Origin: Prevotellaceae bacterium
GTDB taxonomy: Bacteria; Bacteroidota; Bacteroidia; Bacteroidales; UBA932
Length of the DNA stretch: 5,452 nucleotides
NCBI GenBank assembly: GCA_031258755.1
Contig: JAIRMK010000099.1
Coordinates: 1-5,452, forward strand
Direction: 5' to 3'
Made by a program: the position numbers and the translations under genes. The notes below the pieces were generated by a model that worked only from the letters and a program-made list of their open reading frames with translations, ran no database searches and was not told where the DNA came from. Below, piece after piece: positions 4,031 to 5,452 of this stretch (position 1 is its first letter; each line of letters starts with the position of its first letter).

Positions 4031-5449
4031 ATGAACAATACTATCAATATTTCCAGACAAGATGTGCTTTGGAATTATGCGGCCACGTTCCTGCAAATAG
4101 GCGTGGGCGTTATCCTGCTACCCTTTATTCTGAGGGTATTTTCGCAGGAAACGGTGGCGATTTGGACTATTTTTACCATTGTTATGACATTGACCGGATT
4201 GCTTGATTTTGGCTTTAATCCTTCTTTTGCAAGGAATATATCGTATGTCGTAAGCGGCGTGAAAGAATTAAAAGCAACGGGATATAATATCGTAGAAAGC
4301 CACCACAGCGATATTGACTACAGCCTGTTCAAAGGGTTGATTAACGCCATGCGCTGGTTTTATGCACGTGTGGCGGCCATTCTTTTTATACTGCTGGCCA
4401 CCGCAGGAACGTATTACATGCACACCGTTCTAAAAACCTACTCCGGCGACCACACGGAAGTTTATATCGCATGGGTGATTTTGGTGGCCATCAATGCTTA
4501 TTCCCTTTATACCATGTATTACGATTCTCTGATGCAGGGAAAGGGATTAATCAAGCGTTCCAAGCAAATTAAGGTCGTGGGACAATCTGTTTATTTGGTA
4601 GTGGCTGTGGTGTTGATATTATTGCGGTTTAATCTGATTGCTGTGGTTAGCGCACAGGCATTGTCTATTTTGATAATACGGATATTGTCTTATCGCACCA
4701 TTTATACCCCCGGGTTTAGGCAATGCCTGCAAGGTGTGAAGGCACGAGCACGAAAAGAAATACTTAAATCCATTTATCCTAATGCTGTGAAGGTCGGATT
4801 GACCGGCCTTGGCGGTTTTTTGATTGTGCGAGCATCAACTATTATGGGGTCTTTGTATCTTTCGTTAGAAACCATTGCCTCGTATGGAATAACCGTACAA
4901 GTCATAATGATTATTTCATCCATTGCGAGCGTTTACTTCGCCACTTATCAACCCAAAATTGTACAGTACAGGGTACAAAATGACAGCACGGCTATAAAGC
5001 AAATTTACGTGAAAGGCTGCGTGCTTTTATTTGGTGCGTTTGCGCTTGGCGGCGGCGCATTGGTTCTTTTTGGGGAGTGGGCGTTGAACGTAATAGGCAG
5101 TCAGACGCCGTTGCTGTCGAAGTCTTTTATGATAGTGGCACTGCTTATTTACTTGTTGGAAACCAATCATGGAAATGCGGGAGGAATCCTTTTGACAAAA
5201 AATGAAGTGCCGTATTTTAAAGCCGCTTTGTTTTCGGGAGCTTTTACGGTAATTTTATTATTTGTATTTTTGAAATATACGAGTCTTGGCGTTTTGGGAT
5301 TGGTACTTGCGCAAGGCATTGCACAGGGATGTTACCAAAACTGGAAGTGGCCGGTGAAAGTAATAAAAGAATTAGCAGTAAAAAGCGTTGATGTGTATGA
5401 ATGTTTATATAATGGTAAGAATGTGATAAAAAGAAAACACTATGATTAA
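4031..5449 (+). CDS. O-unit flippase-like (Wzx-type) polysaccharide transporter
   Basis: A 472-aa integral inner-membrane protein of the polysaccharide-transport (MOP/Wzx) type. By family it moves lipid-linked oligosaccharide units from the cytoplasmic to the periplasmic face for capsule, O-antigen or exopolysaccharide assembly. The opening MNNTINISRQDVLWNYAATFLQIGVGVILLPFILRVF and the LLDFGFNPSFARNISYVVSGVKEL stretch (57-80) are typical of O-unit flippase-like proteins of Bacteroidales. About twelve hydrophobic segments are visible, roughly at 14-36, 43-62, 109-130, 145-165, 183-200, 202-220, 252-272, 281-305, 329-350, 364-378, 397-415 and 418-434. A long cytoplasmic loop lies between the second and third, and the tail (440-472) is basic. 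The reading frame is open upstream of 4031, but the promoter ends at 4024, so ATG 4031 is the start. It overlaps the next gene by 8 bp and so heads an operon. The sugar specificity cannot be read from sequence. Confidence 0.92.
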   Translation: MNNTINISRQDVLWNYAATFLQIGVGVILLPFILRVFSQETVAIWTIFTIVMTLTGLLDFGFNPSFARNISYVVSGVKELKATGYNIVESHHSDIDYSLFKGLINAMRWFYARVAAILFILLATAGTYYMHTVLKTYSGDHTEVYIAWVILVAINAYSLYTMYYDSLMQGKGLIKRSKQIKVVGQSVYLVVAVVLILLRFNLIAVVSAQALSILIIRILSYRTIYTPGFRQCLQGVKARARKEILKSIYPNAVKVGLTGLGGFLIVRASTIMGSLYLSLETIASYGITVQVIMIISSIASVYFATYQPKIVQYRVQNDSTAIKQIYVKGCVLLFGAFALGGGALVLFGEWALNVIGSQTPLLSKSFMIVALLIYLLETNHGNAGGILLTKNEVPYFKAALFSGAFTVILLFVFLKYTSLGVLGLVLAQGIAQGCYQNWKWPVKVIKELAVKSVDVYECLYNGKNVIKRKHYD

Positions 5450-5452
5450 AGC
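5442..5452 (+). CDS. Start of the next polysaccharide-operon gene (partial)
   Basis: An ATG at 5442 lies inside the last codons of the flippase in another frame and reads MIK plus a partial codon before the window ends. The overlapping arrangement is typical for tightly packed surface-polysaccharide operons, where a glycosyltransferase or sugar-modifying enzyme often follows. Only three codons are visible, so the product is unknown. Confidence 0.4.

Noticed and set aside
3955..4047. N-terminal extension of the sigma factor from the ATG at 4047
   Set aside because: It would cover both divergent promoters and enter the flippase coding region; the added residues do not look like a sigma domain.

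Overview
The window looks like a chromosomal segment from a member of the Bacteroidota, most likely the order Bacteroidales. Four things support this. Promoters fit the Bacteroidota pattern (-7 TAnnTTTG with a TTTG near -33). Ribosome binding sites of the Shine-Dalgarno type are essentially absent and starts are A-rich or leaderless. A DUF1573 lipoprotein-like secreted protein and a SusC-type N-terminal fragment are present. The genes also include an O-unit flippase of the kind that heads Bacteroidales surface-polysaccharide clusters. Genus cannot be decided from this sequence.

Left part (1-986), read on the minus strand: a hairpin terminator (1-37), a cytoplasmic conserved hypothetical protein of 153 aa (109-570), a tandem array of about ten 20-21 bp units (629-830) that ends in a perfect 10-bp hairpin plus T-tract facing the + strand, and a 48-codon ORF (840-986). 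That ORF has a signal peptide and the first beta-strand motif of a SusC/CarboxypepD_reg-like protein and then stops, so it looks like the stump of a lost outer-membrane receptor gene.

Middle (987-2078): a strongly AT-rich gene-free stretch of about 440 bp. Its core is bracketed by a perfect 14-bp inverted pair (1026-1039 and 1385-1398), each copy lying directly downstream of a -7-like box. It is followed by a strong minus-strand terminator and a secreted DUF1573 protein (1482-1901).

Right part (2094-5452): a membrane-spanning one-component regulator (+) with a histidine-kinase-style periplasmic sensor module joined directly to an OmpR-type winged helix. It converges, with interlocked stop codons, on a two-gene minus-strand operon: an ECF-type sigma factor and an overlapping 87-aa soluble protein that may be a minimal anti-sigma factor. 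Divergent from the sigma gene, and sharing its 76-bp promoter region, is a Wzx/O-unit flippase-like transporter (+). Its stop overlaps the start of another gene that leaves the window.

The likely theme of the right half is regulation of a surface polysaccharide locus: an envelope-sensing DNA-binding protein and an ECF sigma module stand immediately beside the first gene of the polysaccharide operon. That functional link is inferred from position only. No RNA gene, CRISPR array, insertion sequence or recombinase gene was seen.
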